Below are positions 51,195-59,444 of a stretch of DNA of 64,000 nucleotides, piece by piece (the first letter of the stretch is position 1; each line of letters starts with the position of its first letter). The notes under the pieces were generated by a model that did not search any database, was not told where the DNA came from, and was given only the letters and a program-made list of their open reading frames with translations. Origin of the DNA: JBGSIC01 sp041751875 (GTDB lineage: Bacteria > Bdellovibrionota > FAC87 > UBA2466 > JACKAF01); contig JBGSIC010000013.1 of the NCBI GenBank assembly GCA_041751875.1, forward strand, positions 248,001-312,000. Direction: 5' to 3'. Made by a program: the position numbers and the translations under genes.

Positions 51195-53337
51195 ACTGAT
51201 AGAACTCGAGCTTCTTAAGAACTTTGTCGTAGTACTTATCGCCCTTGCGTACATAGCTTTTTGCTCTTAACCAGTACTGCTTAGCTTCTTCAATCTTGTT
51301 CATGCTCTCAAGGATGTAGCCGTGCACGTAAGCTTCCTTCGCCAGACGGTTTAGCTGTCGCTTGGCTTTTATGAGGCATTCCTTGGCATCCTCATAGGCG
51401 GGGTCGCGCTTGGACATTTCCTCACACAAATCGCGGCTCGCATTGTAGTCGGCTTCCGCATATTTTTCTTTTGCCTGAATTAAGAAAGGTTCGAACTCTT
51501 CTTTCTGTAGAATTCGAGCGCGATCAATAATCTGCTTGGCTTCGCTTAAATACTTAGTGTCCTCTAGTTTAATCGTACGAATCTCTTCGGCTGTTTCGAT
51601 GGCCTCTGAGTAGCTCTTATTGGCAAACGCAGCTACGGCTTTTTGGAAAAGCTTAATCACGCGTTCCACATTGGGGTCTTTCTTGGGCTTAAGGTCATTG
51701 ATATTTCGCACTTTTTCTTCAGCAGCGCGCATTCCTTTTTGAGCGACAACACTCTTTGGATCAAGTGCGATGGCAGAAGTAAACGCCTCTGAGGCGCGGT
51801 CGAACTTCCCACGCTTGAGAAACGCAAGCCCCTCTTCCAAATAAATATTTACGTCGTTCTTTTCATCACGACGCGCTTTTGCTTCGGCCTGGGCAATCTG
51901 CTTTGCTTTAAGCTTATTTGAGTACACGGTCGCCAGATCCCGTGAGTTTTTATAGTAGGAAACAAGTTCGTGCACTTTTTGCATGTGGAAGCGCGCTTCC
52001 TCGTAGCTCTCTTGGGAGGCTGCTCGCAGGGCCGACTGATAGTGCCCCTCTAAGCTTCTTTGATTTGAAGGCGATAGCTCGTAGTACTCCTGCGGCAACG
52101 AAGGAGGAAGTGCGACTTTCTTCTCGACTCCCGGATCAGTGACTTCCCTGGAAGGCGGGAGAGAATTTTCTTGCTGAGCCACTTGGGGGGCCGCAGTGGT
52201 ATTGGGTGCGGGAGCTTTTTCGCCGCTCGGAATGAGAAAGAATAGAAGCGCGAGAACGCCTACCGAGACACTCAAGACTTTCGTTCGCTTGGGTGCTCTC
52301 TTCCATCGGTCCGCTAGAGAATTACTATCGGTCCCAATCGGCGGAATACCTGCGTGGGCTTTTTGCAGCTCAACCAGCTCTACCTTTCTGGAAGGAGTAA
52401 GCTGCACGGAGCGAGTTTGATCCGTACCGACTCCTCCGTATCCATGGGTTCCCTCATGAAGAGTCATGTCATGGATCAGAAACTTAAACTTGGTGTTGCC
52501 GAGCGTAACGATATCAAAGCTGTTTAGAGGATGCTCAAGCACACGCATGCCGTTTACGTAAGTTCCGTTTCGGCTATTTAAGTCGACTAAACGGTACCCA
52601 ATCCCCATTCGAGTGATCTTGGCGTGAACGCGCGAGAGTTTTTCGTCATCAATAAAGACGTCTGCTTTTTTACTACGGCCGAAAGTGACCTCATAGGTTT
52701 CAATGAGGATCTCTTCCCCTGTTTTCGGTCCCGTCTCAAAAATAAGTTTTGCCGCTAACGGCTTGTTGAAAACCTGCGTCTCACCGCCCATGGACACGGC
52801 TTCTTCGGCGGCACTGGTATCTCTAGGGGCAGCTTCAGGTATGTTCCCGGAGGCGGGCGTGATGTCCGACGGTGTTTGCTGTTCGCCAAATCCGGCGAAA
52901 GGATCCTCCAATGGCTGGAAGCCTGGAACCTCCGCAAAACCCGGGGCCTCGGCTTCTGCCGGAGCATCAGATGGCGCCACCGCGGGGTCGGCACCTTCCG
53001 CTTCTACCGGCGCTTCATCCATGGGATTCACACTCGCCTGGGGCTGGGTGCCCATGAAAATCAAAATGCGGTAAGGACCAACTGTAAACTCATCACCGTT
53101 ACTCAGTTCCGCTGTTTCAACGGCTTTACCGTTACAAAAAACACGCGCCGTCGTGCTCAGGTTGTTCACGTAGACGGTAGAGTCCGAAATGCGGATCTCC
53201 ACATGCTTGCGGCTGATAGCCTGATCTTCCAGCTGGATATCGCAAGACGTACCTCGGCCTAGGACGTACGTTCCTTCCGGAAGCTCTTTACTGAGATATT
53301 CCTTCTCAGCATTTAAAATTTTGACCGTTACTTTCAT
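51193..53337 (-). CDS. Double FHA-domain protein with a membrane anchor and TPR domain
   Basis: A 714-residue protein. FHA 1 about 1-97 (YVLGRGTSCDIQLEDQAISRKHVEI), a Pro/Ala/Glu-rich linker (98-185), FHA 2 about 195-295 (VTFGRSKKADVFIDDEKLSRVHAKI; DLNSRNGTYVNG), one membrane helix (VLSVSVGVLALLFFLIPSG) near 360, then helical TPR repeats to the end (LEEGLAFLKRGKFDRASEAF). FHA 2 keeps the canonical phosphothreonine-binding GR, SR-H and NG residues; FHA 1 keeps GR and SRKH but has N-x-S-T for the loop. Likely a cytoplasmic phosphopeptide reader linked to the adjacent Tad-type secretion gene. Last in a five-gene operon. Confidence 0.88.
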   Translation of the reverse strand: MKVTVKILNAEKEYLSKELPEGTYVLGRGTSCDIQLEDQAISRKHVEIRISDSTVYVNNLSTTARVFCNGKAVETAELSNGDEFTVGPYRILIFMGTQPQASVNPMDEAPVEAEGADPAVAPSDAPAEAEAPGFAEVPGFQPLEDPFAGFGEQQTPSDITPASGNIPEAAPRDTSAAEEAVSMGGETQVFNKPLAAKLIFETGPKTGEEILIETYEVTFGRSKKADVFIDDEKLSRVHAKITRMGIGYRLVDLNSRNGTYVNGMRVLEHPLNSFDIVTLGNTKFKFLIHDMTLHEGTHGYGGVGTDQTRSVQLTPSRKVELVELQKAHAGIPPIGTDSNSLADRWKRAPKRTKVLSVSVGVLALLFFLIPSGEKAPAPNTTAAPQVAQQENSLPPSREVTDPGVEKKVALPPSLPQEYYELSPSNQRSLEGHYQSALRAASQESYEEARFHMQKVHELVSYYKNSRDLATVYSNKLKAKQIAQAEAKARRDEKNDVNIYLEEGLAFLKRGKFDRASEAFTSAIALDPKSVVAQKGMRAAEEKVRNINDLKPKKDPNVERVIKLFQKAVAAFANKSYSEAIETAEEIRTIKLEDTKYLSEAKQIIDRARILQKEEFEPFLIQAKEKYAEADYNASRDLCEEMSKRDPAYEDAKECLIKAKRQLNRLAKEAYVHGYILESMNKIEEAKQYWLRAKSYVRKGDKYYDKVLKKLEFYQ

Positions 53338-54362
53338 GGAAATAGTTCTGCTGCTCTCATCCGCTCCGTTGAAATTTTTATGTATTCTCTGGCTCGCACG
53401 ACCATATCGCTCGTCGGTCGGTGGGCCATGTAACTGATTGACTGCTTAAAATGATAAATGGCGCGATCAAACTGCAAAGACTCAAAATATTTTAAACCAG
53501 TTTCTGCGTGCTTCTTCGCTTCCATTTCCACTTCCGCTACAGCGAGCTGTAGGTAGAAGTTGGAAAGAGGGTGCTGACGATCGAAAGAAAGACTGGTTTG
53601 GAAGAGACGAATGGCTCTTTGAAAATTCTTACTCGAATACTCACGACGACCCATGCGGAAATACTGCTCTGACTCTTTGAGACCCGAGTTTCCCCAGTCG
53701 AGGTTAGCCATTTCGTTCTCCGCTTGGGACTTGGTGGGATCTTCCAGCCCGCTGACCCTAGGCCCAGGGGATTTCGCTTTCCGTGGATCGAGGTTCTCCA
53801 TATAAGGAGCACTCGAAGAACTGTCGGATGTAGTGTCTGGGGATTTTGTCGAAGTTTGCGGAGTGTCTTCCTTAAACATAAAGACGAACACCAAAGCCAC
53901 CGCGAGAATGCCGTAAATCAAAGGACGTCGGCTCGGGGGCCCAACGTTCTGCTTTTTGCCCTTCTTCAGATTGGATCCAAGCTGAGACATCCATTTCGCC
54001 CCACCTGCCAAGGCAGGAACCTTGGGTTCTTGATCTATCGCCCCAGGAGTTTTGAATCGGAAGGCAAAATCTCCAACCTGAAATACGTCTCCCTCGCGCA
54101 AGGTGGCCTCGCGCACGGTTTCGCCGTTGATGAGAATGCCGTTCTTACTACCGTTGTCACGGATGGTGTAGCCTGAAGCACTGCGTTCGATGATCGCATG
54201 GTTGCGCGAAACCGAATTACTGGGAAGGACAACATCGTTTTGGTCGCCACGCCCGATGGTCACGCTGTCATTCTCAAGTGAGAACACACGTCCCTCGCCG
54301 TCTCCAAAAATCTGCTCCAAGAAAGGAGCCTCGCGACTTAAGACTAGTTTAGGTTGTCTCAT
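53334..54362 (-). CDS. FHA-domain membrane protein with TPR tail
   Basis: A 342-residue protein. FHA about 25-105 with all key residues (VTIGRGDQNDVVLPSNSVSRNHAII; DNGSKNGILING), one membrane helix (RPLIYGILAVALVFVFMF, about 146-163), a Ser/Asp-rich linker and TPR-like helices (EQYFRMGRREYSSKNFQRAI). It overlaps both neighbours (4 and 14 bp), so the FHA genes are tightly coupled. Confidence 0.88.
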   Translation of the reverse strand: MRQPKLVLSREAPFLEQIFGDGEGRVFSLENDSVTIGRGDQNDVVLPSNSVSRNHAIIERSASGYTIRDNGSKNGILINGETVREATLREGDVFQVGDFAFRFKTPGAIDQEPKVPALAGGAKWMSQLGSNLKKGKKQNVGPPSRRPLIYGILAVALVFVFMFKEDTPQTSTKSPDTTSDSSSSAPYMENLDPRKAKSPGPRVSGLEDPTKSQAENEMANLDWGNSGLKESEQYFRMGRREYSSKNFQRAIRLFQTSLSFDRQHPLSNFYLQLAVAEVEMEAKKHAETGLKYFESLQFDRAIYHFKQSISYMAHRPTSDMVVRAREYIKISTERMRAAELFP

Positions 54363-55935
54363 TCATTCTCACAGTAAGTAAAACGAGCTCCACCGAACCT
54401 TCTTGGTTCTTGTGACCCACGGCAAACATCCTCCGCAACACGCCGTTGACCTTGAGCTCGGCGTCGCGGCTTTCACCTAGCGACTGAATCACGTTCTCTG
54501 ATAAATCGAGCATTGTGCCGGCCACACTGGGATCTTTGATCAGCTCCGCCACGTTCTGTCCAATCGCGTATTGGGATTCGATCCCTAAAAGTTTTTCTGC
54601 AATGCGACCAATAAAAATGAGCTTCTTATCGCGGTCTACCAATATCAAAGCATCGCTTGTGCCTTCATCAAATTCAGACAGCTGCCCAATATAAATCGCG
54701 CGACGCTCTTCAGTATCATCCTGCTGTAGATTGTTTGCTCCAGAGCCTTGGCGCATACGGCTTACCGCAAAATTGATCGAAGTCGCTAGGTTCTCCAGCT
54801 CGGGAAACTTCGCCTCACTTCCGATGGAAACATTTTCCCCCTTAAGCGCCAGATCGAGTTGTTCGTTCATCTGCACGATGGGGTAGCTCACCATTTTTGT
54901 TAAAAGATAGAAAACCAACAAGATGAGCAAAGCGGCGAAAAGGGTCGATCGCACAATGGGTTCGTAAACGGCTTGGACAGCCTTGGGCACTTCAAAGTCG
55001 GCAATGACCATAGCCGACACACCCCGACTGTCTGTTGAAGAAAGCGAAATGGGTTGAGCCACCACGTAAATGTCCCCCCCTTTCGGGATATCTACGAAAG
55101 CTACGCCCTCTTTCATTTTCTCAATCGCGAGAAGATAGTGCACGTCGGTCACGGACTTATTGAAAAGCGTCGCCGGTGCCATGATCGTATTGGCTCGCGG
55201 ATCAACTATGGAAATACTTAAGATTCCGGACTCTCCCTCAGCGGCCTCTACCGTCAAACGAGTGGCATCGTTGGTTTTGGAAATAATGCGGTAGTTTTCT
55301 CTTACCACCTGACCCAAAACCGTGTGAGCGCGCTTGAGTGCTTCTTGGGTCGCAATCTCCCGGCCCCACGGCAAAATCGAAAACACCGTGGCAAGTACAG
55401 AAAGTAAAAAGCCACCGCCCATGATCGATACCAAGAGAACGCGCCAATCAAACTTTTTCTCGAGCTCGTAGAGGGGCGAGAGAACCTTCTCGTCCATGAG
55501 CACCAAAAGCTTTTCCTGTGGAGAAATCTCAGGGGGCGCACCCATATCGGGGCTCTCTACGTAGTTGGCATCTGCGTTGAGCGCTAAATTGCCATCGAAC
55601 CCACCACCGGCTGAAGCAGAGGCGGGACTACTGGCTCGAACCGACTGGTTCTTAGCAATGCGTACCTGGTATTCTGCGATGGTAACTTCATCATTGGAGT
55701 GGATGCGTTGTTTTCTTACGAGAACGCCATTCACAAACACACCATTGGCGGAACCCATATCAACAATCGCAGCCTTCCCATTTTTAATCACGATAAGCGC
55801 GTGGTGTTTGCTGATAAGGGCAGAAGGCAGGTGAATGTCACACCCCGGCGCACGTCCCACTTTATGGGAACCTTCGCCGAGATCTTTCACTTCAACGACC
55901 TTGCGGTTTTTTAGAATCTCAAACTTCAATTCCAA
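54349..55935 (-). CDS. FHA-domain membrane sensor with periplasmic loop and PAS-like domain
   Basis: A 528-residue protein. FHA 1-95 (HKVGRAPGCDIHLPSALISKHHALI; DMGSANGVFVNG), membrane helix 1 about 167-190 (LLVSIMGGGFLLSVLATVFSIL), a periplasmic sensing region about 195-330, membrane helix 2 (LFAALLILLVFYLL), a HAMP-like linker, then a PAS-like domain (SDALILVDRDKKLIFIGRIAEKLLG). No kinase domain follows. It may relay external signals to the FHA/Tad machinery. Overlaps DUF192 by 10 bp. Confidence 0.82.
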   Translation of the reverse strand: MELKFEILKNRKVVEVKDLGEGSHKVGRAPGCDIHLPSALISKHHALIVIKNGKAAIVDMGSANGVFVNGVLVRKQRIHSNDEVTIAEYQVRIAKNQSVRASSPASASAGGGFDGNLALNADANYVESPDMGAPPEISPQEKLLVLMDEKVLSPLYELEKKFDWRVLLVSIMGGGFLLSVLATVFSILPWGREIATQEALKRAHTVLGQVVRENYRIISKTNDATRLTVEAAEGESGILSISIVDPRANTIMAPATLFNKSVTDVHYLLAIEKMKEGVAFVDIPKGGDIYVVAQPISLSSTDSRGVSAMVIADFEVPKAVQAVYEPIVRSTLFAALLILLVFYLLTKMVSYPIVQMNEQLDLALKGENVSIGSEAKFPELENLATSINFAVSRMRQGSGANNLQQDDTEERRAIYIGQLSEFDEGTSDALILVDRDKKLIFIGRIAEKLLGIESQYAIGQNVAELIKDPSVAGTMLDLSENVIQSLGESRDAELKVNGVLRRMFAVGHKNQEGSVELVLLTVRMNETT

Positions 55936-56282
55936 ACCCCTTTACACGTCACCCGCGAACCTTCAGTAATTCCCAGTGAACGGCACTCTTGCGCACGCAT
56001 CTCAATCACGTGTTTTGCCTTCCACTCCGGCAAAATCAAACGCCACGGTTTCATGGCTTCTACAATTTTCACCACCGTTCCATCGCTTCCCACCATCACA
56101 ACGTCGATGGGAAAACGCATGAAGAGCGTATGAATAGAATTGCATTTAGGGAAACAAATCGCCGAACGAGGAGCGATTTCTTTTTTCCCCATAAGTCCCA
56201 GGAAACGAGAAAAATACGAATCGGCAACCAAGCACGTCACGGCTGCGTCTTTTCCATTAATTTCGATTCCCGTCTTTCTCAT
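55926..56282 (-). CDS. DUF192 family protein
   Basis: A 118-residue protein with the family core: FSRFLGLMGKKEIAP, FPKCNSIHTLFMRFPIDVV, and VGSDGTVVKIVEAMKPWRLILP. DUF192 proteins have a small beta-rich fold of unknown function. No signal peptide here, unlike many relatives. Genes of this family commonly sit among Tad/type IV pilus genes, as it does here, 1 bp after the TadC-like gene. Confidence 0.9.
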   Translation of the reverse strand: MRKTGIEINGKDAAVTCLVADSYFSRFLGLMGKKEIAPRSAICFPKCNSIHTLFMRFPIDVVMVGSDGTVVKIVEAMKPWRLILPEWKAKHVIEMRAQECRSLGITEGSRVTCKGVWN

Positions 56283-56283
56283 G

Positions 56284-57165
56284 CTACTTTGCTCCCAAGA
56301 AGCCCAAAATCATGGGCCCGAAAATCATGATGAACACCGCTGGCATGATGAAGAAAATCAAAGGAAAGAGAAGTTTTTGAGATGCCGCGGCACCCTTTTT
56401 TTCCGCTTCCGTAAATCGCTTGTTACGAATGAGATCCGATTGCACGCGCAAAACCGCGCCAATACTGCTACCCATTTGGTCCGCCGTCACAAGCACGGCA
56501 ACAAGGGAGTTAATAACGCTTAAGTCAATTCTCCATGCCATGTTGCGAAGAGAGTCAGAGCGCGTGGTACCGAGTTGAATCTCTTGCAGGGTGCGTTCGA
56601 CTTCGCCGACGAGCGGTCCCATGCGTGTTTTCTCAACCACCTTTTGAAGCGCGCCGATGAAATCCAAGCCGGCTTCTGTGGAAAGCGTGAGTAAGTCGAT
56701 CACAAAAGGAAGTTGGAGTTGGATTTCAATGTGACGGTTCTTGCGCGTCGACATGACCCAAATGCTTGGATAGAAATAGCCAGCAGCCATCATGGCGAGT
56801 AACAACCAAATCGCCATCGCCGCGCCGTTTGCTAGAAAATATGCGTAAATGGAAAGCGGTGCGATGAAACCCAGGAAAATCTTAAAGGCTAAAAGCTCAT
56901 CCACATCGAGTTCAGCATCGAGCCCGGCCGAGATGATGTAGCGGCGGTTTTTCTTCCGCCAGTTTTCGAGCTTCATCTTTTGGGAATAGGGCATGACGAG
57001 CATGTTGAAGAGCGGACGACTCATGCGAAGTAGGGCAGAGGAACTGCGCTTGCGCTGTTGCTCGAGGCGTTTGGCGGCAGACGCTTGCACCTCTCCCGAA
57101 AATAATCGCCAGCCGATGTAAAAAGCTCCGCCCCCAGCAAGTGCGATTGCAACAAACGCTAACAT
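56284..57165 (-). CDS. tadC: TadC-like type II secretion F-domain protein
   Basis: A 293-residue inner-membrane protein with the T2SSF domain (LQLPFVIDLLTLSTEAGLDFIGALQKVVE; AVLVTADQMGSSIGAVLRVQSDLIRNKR) and four hydrophobic segments, the last LLFPLIFFIMPAVFIMIFGPMI. TadB/TadC are the platform proteins of Flp/Tad pilus assembly. The usual partners (TadA ATPase, TadB) are not next to it; it heads an operon with DUF192 and three FHA genes. Ribosome site GGAGGGG before the ATG at 57165. Confidence 0.88.
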   Translation of the reverse strand: MLAFVAIALAGGGAFYIGWRLFSGEVQASAAKRLEQQRKRSSSALLRMSRPLFNMLVMPYSQKMKLENWRKKNRRYIISAGLDAELDVDELLAFKIFLGFIAPLSIYAYFLANGAAMAIWLLLAMMAAGYFYPSIWVMSTRKNRHIEIQLQLPFVIDLLTLSTEAGLDFIGALQKVVEKTRMGPLVGEVERTLQEIQLGTTRSDSLRNMAWRIDLSVINSLVAVLVTADQMGSSIGAVLRVQSDLIRNKRFTEAEKKGAAASQKLLFPLIFFIMPAVFIMIFGPMILGFLGAK

Positions 57166-57457
57166 TACCCCTCCAAGCAGTGCTCACTCCCACGCCGTGG
57201 GAGAGTTGCCTTCGGTACCCTATCGGCAAAAAGTATAGGAAACTTGAACACTTAAGCTTTAATGGACGGAAATCGCGCTTCCTTAATTATAGCACGGTGG
57301 GTCATTTTTCCCTAAACGCGTATGTCGATTTTTCTTAACTATTTCAATGCTTTACACAATGTTTTTCCCGGGGGCCGGGTTTCCTGGTACCATTATCTTA
57401 ATGTGGCGGGGATGCCCCGCCCCTAGGGCTAAATGCCCAAGGAAGGAGGTGGTACTA

Positions 57458-57499
57458 TGGTCCGATTTCATAGTACGGAGGTGGCCTTAAACGGCTAGC
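57458..57499 (+). CDS. Possible 13-residue leader peptide
   Basis: ATG at 57458 behind an ideal AAGGAGGTGG with 5-7 bp spacing, reading MVRFHSTEVALNG and stopping at TAG. The ATG is inside the 8-bp stem (GTACTATG/CATAGTAC), so its translation could be controlled by folding. It may be only a by-product of the RNA structure. Confidence 0.35.
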
Positions 57500-57507
57500 C
57501 TTCGTCG

Positions 57508-57546
57508 GAGCCCCCTTCCGTAAAAAAGTTGGGGGCTCATTTTTTT
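57508..57546 (+). terminator. Strong intrinsic terminator
   Basis: GAGCCCCC at 57508-57515 pairs with GGGGGCTC at 57531-57538, with a 15-nt loop, followed by A and seven T. It ends the short transcript at about 57391 onward. Confidence 0.88.
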
Positions 57547-57564
57547 CCCCCTCTCCCCTCCTAA

Positions 57565-57714
57565 GGTGCCTATCTACTTCCGGGCCCAAAAGGTAGCGGG
57601 TATTCTCTCCCTTCCCCGAAGCTACAAATACTCAAAAAGAATTTAGAACGATTTTTGTTACGGCCTGCGCCTTATTTACCCGGCACCTTTTGGGCCCGGA
57701 AGTAGATAGGCACC
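57565..57714. mobile_element. 150-bp MITE sharing terminal repeats with the RAYT element at 7361-8127
   Basis: Its 30-bp ends (57565-57594 and 57685-57714) are identical to those of the RAYT element. Subterminal bases also match crosswise: after the left end A-G-CGGGTAT-T-CTCT resembles the inner right end of the RAYT element (ATCGGGTATCTCT), and the inner right end (GCCGGGTAAATA) resembles its inner left end (GCCAGGTAATAT). It has no coding capacity, so it is a deletion derivative mobilised in trans. The right border forms the stop codon of the aspartate kinase gene. Confidence 0.88.
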
Positions 57715-58949
57715 TAGTGGCCGACGAGAGTGTTGAGATCCACCGACGCGTCTGCTGACTGGGGCGGAAAGGAACGCGCGCTCTCCCCGTCGTGCTGAAT
57801 GAAAAGCTCGTGCAACTTATTGGCGAGTTCTTTTTCAAAAGAAGAAGGCACCGCAACCATAATGGAAAGTGTGCTGTGGCTTAACCAAAAACACTCGGCA
57901 CCCAAAGCATGAACCGCTTCCAGAACTTGAGCAGCCACGCGTGGCGCGTGGGCAAGCCCTTCGCCCACTAAAGAAACAATTGAAACATCGGCGTTCTCCT
58001 CCGCCTCACCTTTTATCCAAGTGCGAATTTCACCTACTTTGTCGGAATCGCACAAAAGATTAAACGCGCCGTCTGCGTAACCAAAAAAGCGCAAGCAAGA
58101 AGGACTATCTTTCAAACTGAGACAGAGATCAGAAACTTCTGTTCGCATTCTAAAGTGATGCAAGCGTTTCTTGGTGGCCACGCCAATGATCTTACTTTGT
58201 TCCATTTTCTTTCTCTCCACTAAATTCGAAACTTCAGTTCCCGCCAATTTGATATCAAACGTCGAGCGAATGCATACTCTGACGCCAAAACGTTTAGCGA
58301 GTTCCAGACTTCTCGGGTGCATTTTAGCGCCGAGAGTAGCAAGCTCGATTGCCTCTTCATAAGAGCAACTACTCAAAAGTCGCGCATCTTCCACCAAGCG
58401 AGGGTCCGCGCTGAAAAGCCCTGGAACATCGGTGTAAATTTCACATAATTGCGCACCGAGTGCGGCGGCAAGGGCCACCGCCGTAGTGTCAGAACCACCA
58501 CGCCCCAAGGTTGTAACTTCTTTTTCCCGGCTCACCCCTTGAAAGCCAGCGACAATTGCGACTTTCCCAATATCCAAAGCCTCACGAATACGCGCCGCTT
58601 TGATTTCTAAAATGCGTGCTTCAGTGTGATTGTTGTCGGTAATAATTCCCGACTGAGAACCGGTAAAAGAAATCGCGGGAATGCCTTCTTGATGAAGCAC
58701 CATCGCCAGGAGCGACATCGTCACGCGCTCACCCGCAGTAAGAAGCATATCCATTTCTCGCTGATAGGGACGCTCTACAGTTTGGTGAGCAAGTGCTACC
58801 AGTTGATCGGTCATCTTTCCCATCGCCGAAACAACCACAACGAGCTGATCGCCCGAGCGCGCACGATCAGCAATGATACCCGCCACACGACGGATCTGTG
58901 CCGGAGACGCTACGCTACTTCCACCAAATTTTTGAACAATGAGTGCCAA
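57714..58949 (-). CDS. lysC: Aspartate kinase
   Basis: A 411-residue protein. Catalytic domain opens IVQKFGGSSVASPAQIRRVA, with FTGSQSGIITDNNHTEARI, LGRGGSDTTAVALAAALGA and EIYTDVPGLFSADPRLV. Two ACT domains in the C-terminal 150 residues (about 260-390) imply feedback by lysine and/or threonine. It makes beta-aspartyl phosphate for lysine, diaminopimelate, threonine and methionine. TTG start at 58949 behind AAAGGA. The final codons and TAG stop coincide with the MITE border, so the C-terminus may have been altered. Confidence 0.95.
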   Translation of the reverse strand: MALIVQKFGGSSVASPAQIRRVAGIIADRARSGDQLVVVVSAMGKMTDQLVALAHQTVERPYQREMDMLLTAGERVTMSLLAMVLHQEGIPAISFTGSQSGIITDNNHTEARILEIKAARIREALDIGKVAIVAGFQGVSREKEVTTLGRGGSDTTAVALAAALGAQLCEIYTDVPGLFSADPRLVEDARLLSSCSYEEAIELATLGAKMHPRSLELAKRFGVRVCIRSTFDIKLAGTEVSNLVERKKMEQSKIIGVATKKRLHHFRMRTEVSDLCLSLKDSPSCLRFFGYADGAFNLLCDSDKVGEIRTWIKGEAEENADVSIVSLVGEGLAHAPRVAAQVLEAVHALGAECFWLSHSTLSIMVAVPSSFEKELANKLHELFIQHDGESARSFPPQSADASVDLNTLVGH

Positions 58950-59093
58950 GGGGTCCTTTAAGAGACAATAGGGTCTACCACGCCTAAAAAAAAAGCGAAA
59001 AGCCCAGCAAAAAACCCCAATTATTCTAGGTACTTTCTAAAAATCGGCGGCTTGCTTCTTGTGCTCACACAGCGCGTTGGGTAAACAGGGGCC

Positions 59094-59444
59094 GTGTTAT
59101 TTCCCCTTAAAAAGACGTTACTAGCCGTGCTGATGTTCACCGCCCTTTCGGAAGTTTACGCTGTGCCCAGGCAGCGCTTTCCGCCGGCCGATGCCACATG
59201 CGAAGCCCTGCTTCCACTTTATTTGGTCGCCCATCCCAAAGTTCCGGCCAACCTGGTAGTGGGCCTACCGAAGGAACTCAAGAGCCGGCGAACGGGGCGC
59301 ATGAAGCGCTATTTATGGGTGGGAATAAAAGGGGAGCAAGAAGCTCTCGCTCTTAAGCGGCGACTCGGTCTGACGGATGAAGAAAATCTGCGGCTTCTAA
59401 AGGAAACGGGCGTCTTGCTTCGGCTCGACGCCAATCGAAACTAG
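59094..59444 (+). CDS. Small exported protein of unknown function
   Basis: A 116-residue protein from GTG at 59094 (AGGGG just upstream), with signal MLFPLKKTLLAVLMFTALSEVYA. The mature 90 residues are basic (KELKSRRTGRMKRYLWVG) and have no motif I recognise. Its stop overlaps the end of the convergent asparagine synthetase gene by 4 bp. Confidence 0.6.
   Translation: MLFPLKKTLLAVLMFTALSEVYAVPRQRFPPADATCEALLPLYLVAHPKVPANLVVGLPKELKSRRTGRMKRYLWVGIKGEQEALALKRRLGLTDEENLRLLKETGVLLRLDANRN

Larger units (their letters stand above)
57391..57546 (+). ncRNA. Candidate structured small RNA or leader with two Shine-Dalgarno-like motifs and a terminator
   Basis: Stem-loops lie in order at 57406-57420 (GCGGGG/CCCCGC), 57426-57438 (GGGC/GCCC), and 57452-57476 (GTACTATG/CATAGTAC, 9-nt loop). 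The last is flanked by direct repeats GGAGGTGG at 57445-57452 and 57477-57484, each complementary to the 16S anti-SD. The run ends in a strong terminator (57508-57546). A 13-codon frame (57458-57499) starts in the third stem. No match to c-di-GMP-I riboswitch, 6S or SRP RNA features. Transcription start is unknown; TTATCTTAATG near 57393 could be a -10. Confidence 0.5.

Noticed and set aside
57391..57546. Cyclic di-GMP-I riboswitch or merRNA-like RNA of Bdellovibrio
   Set aside because: The required conserved segments of that riboswitch are not present; only the presence of a structured, terminator-ended RNA is supported.
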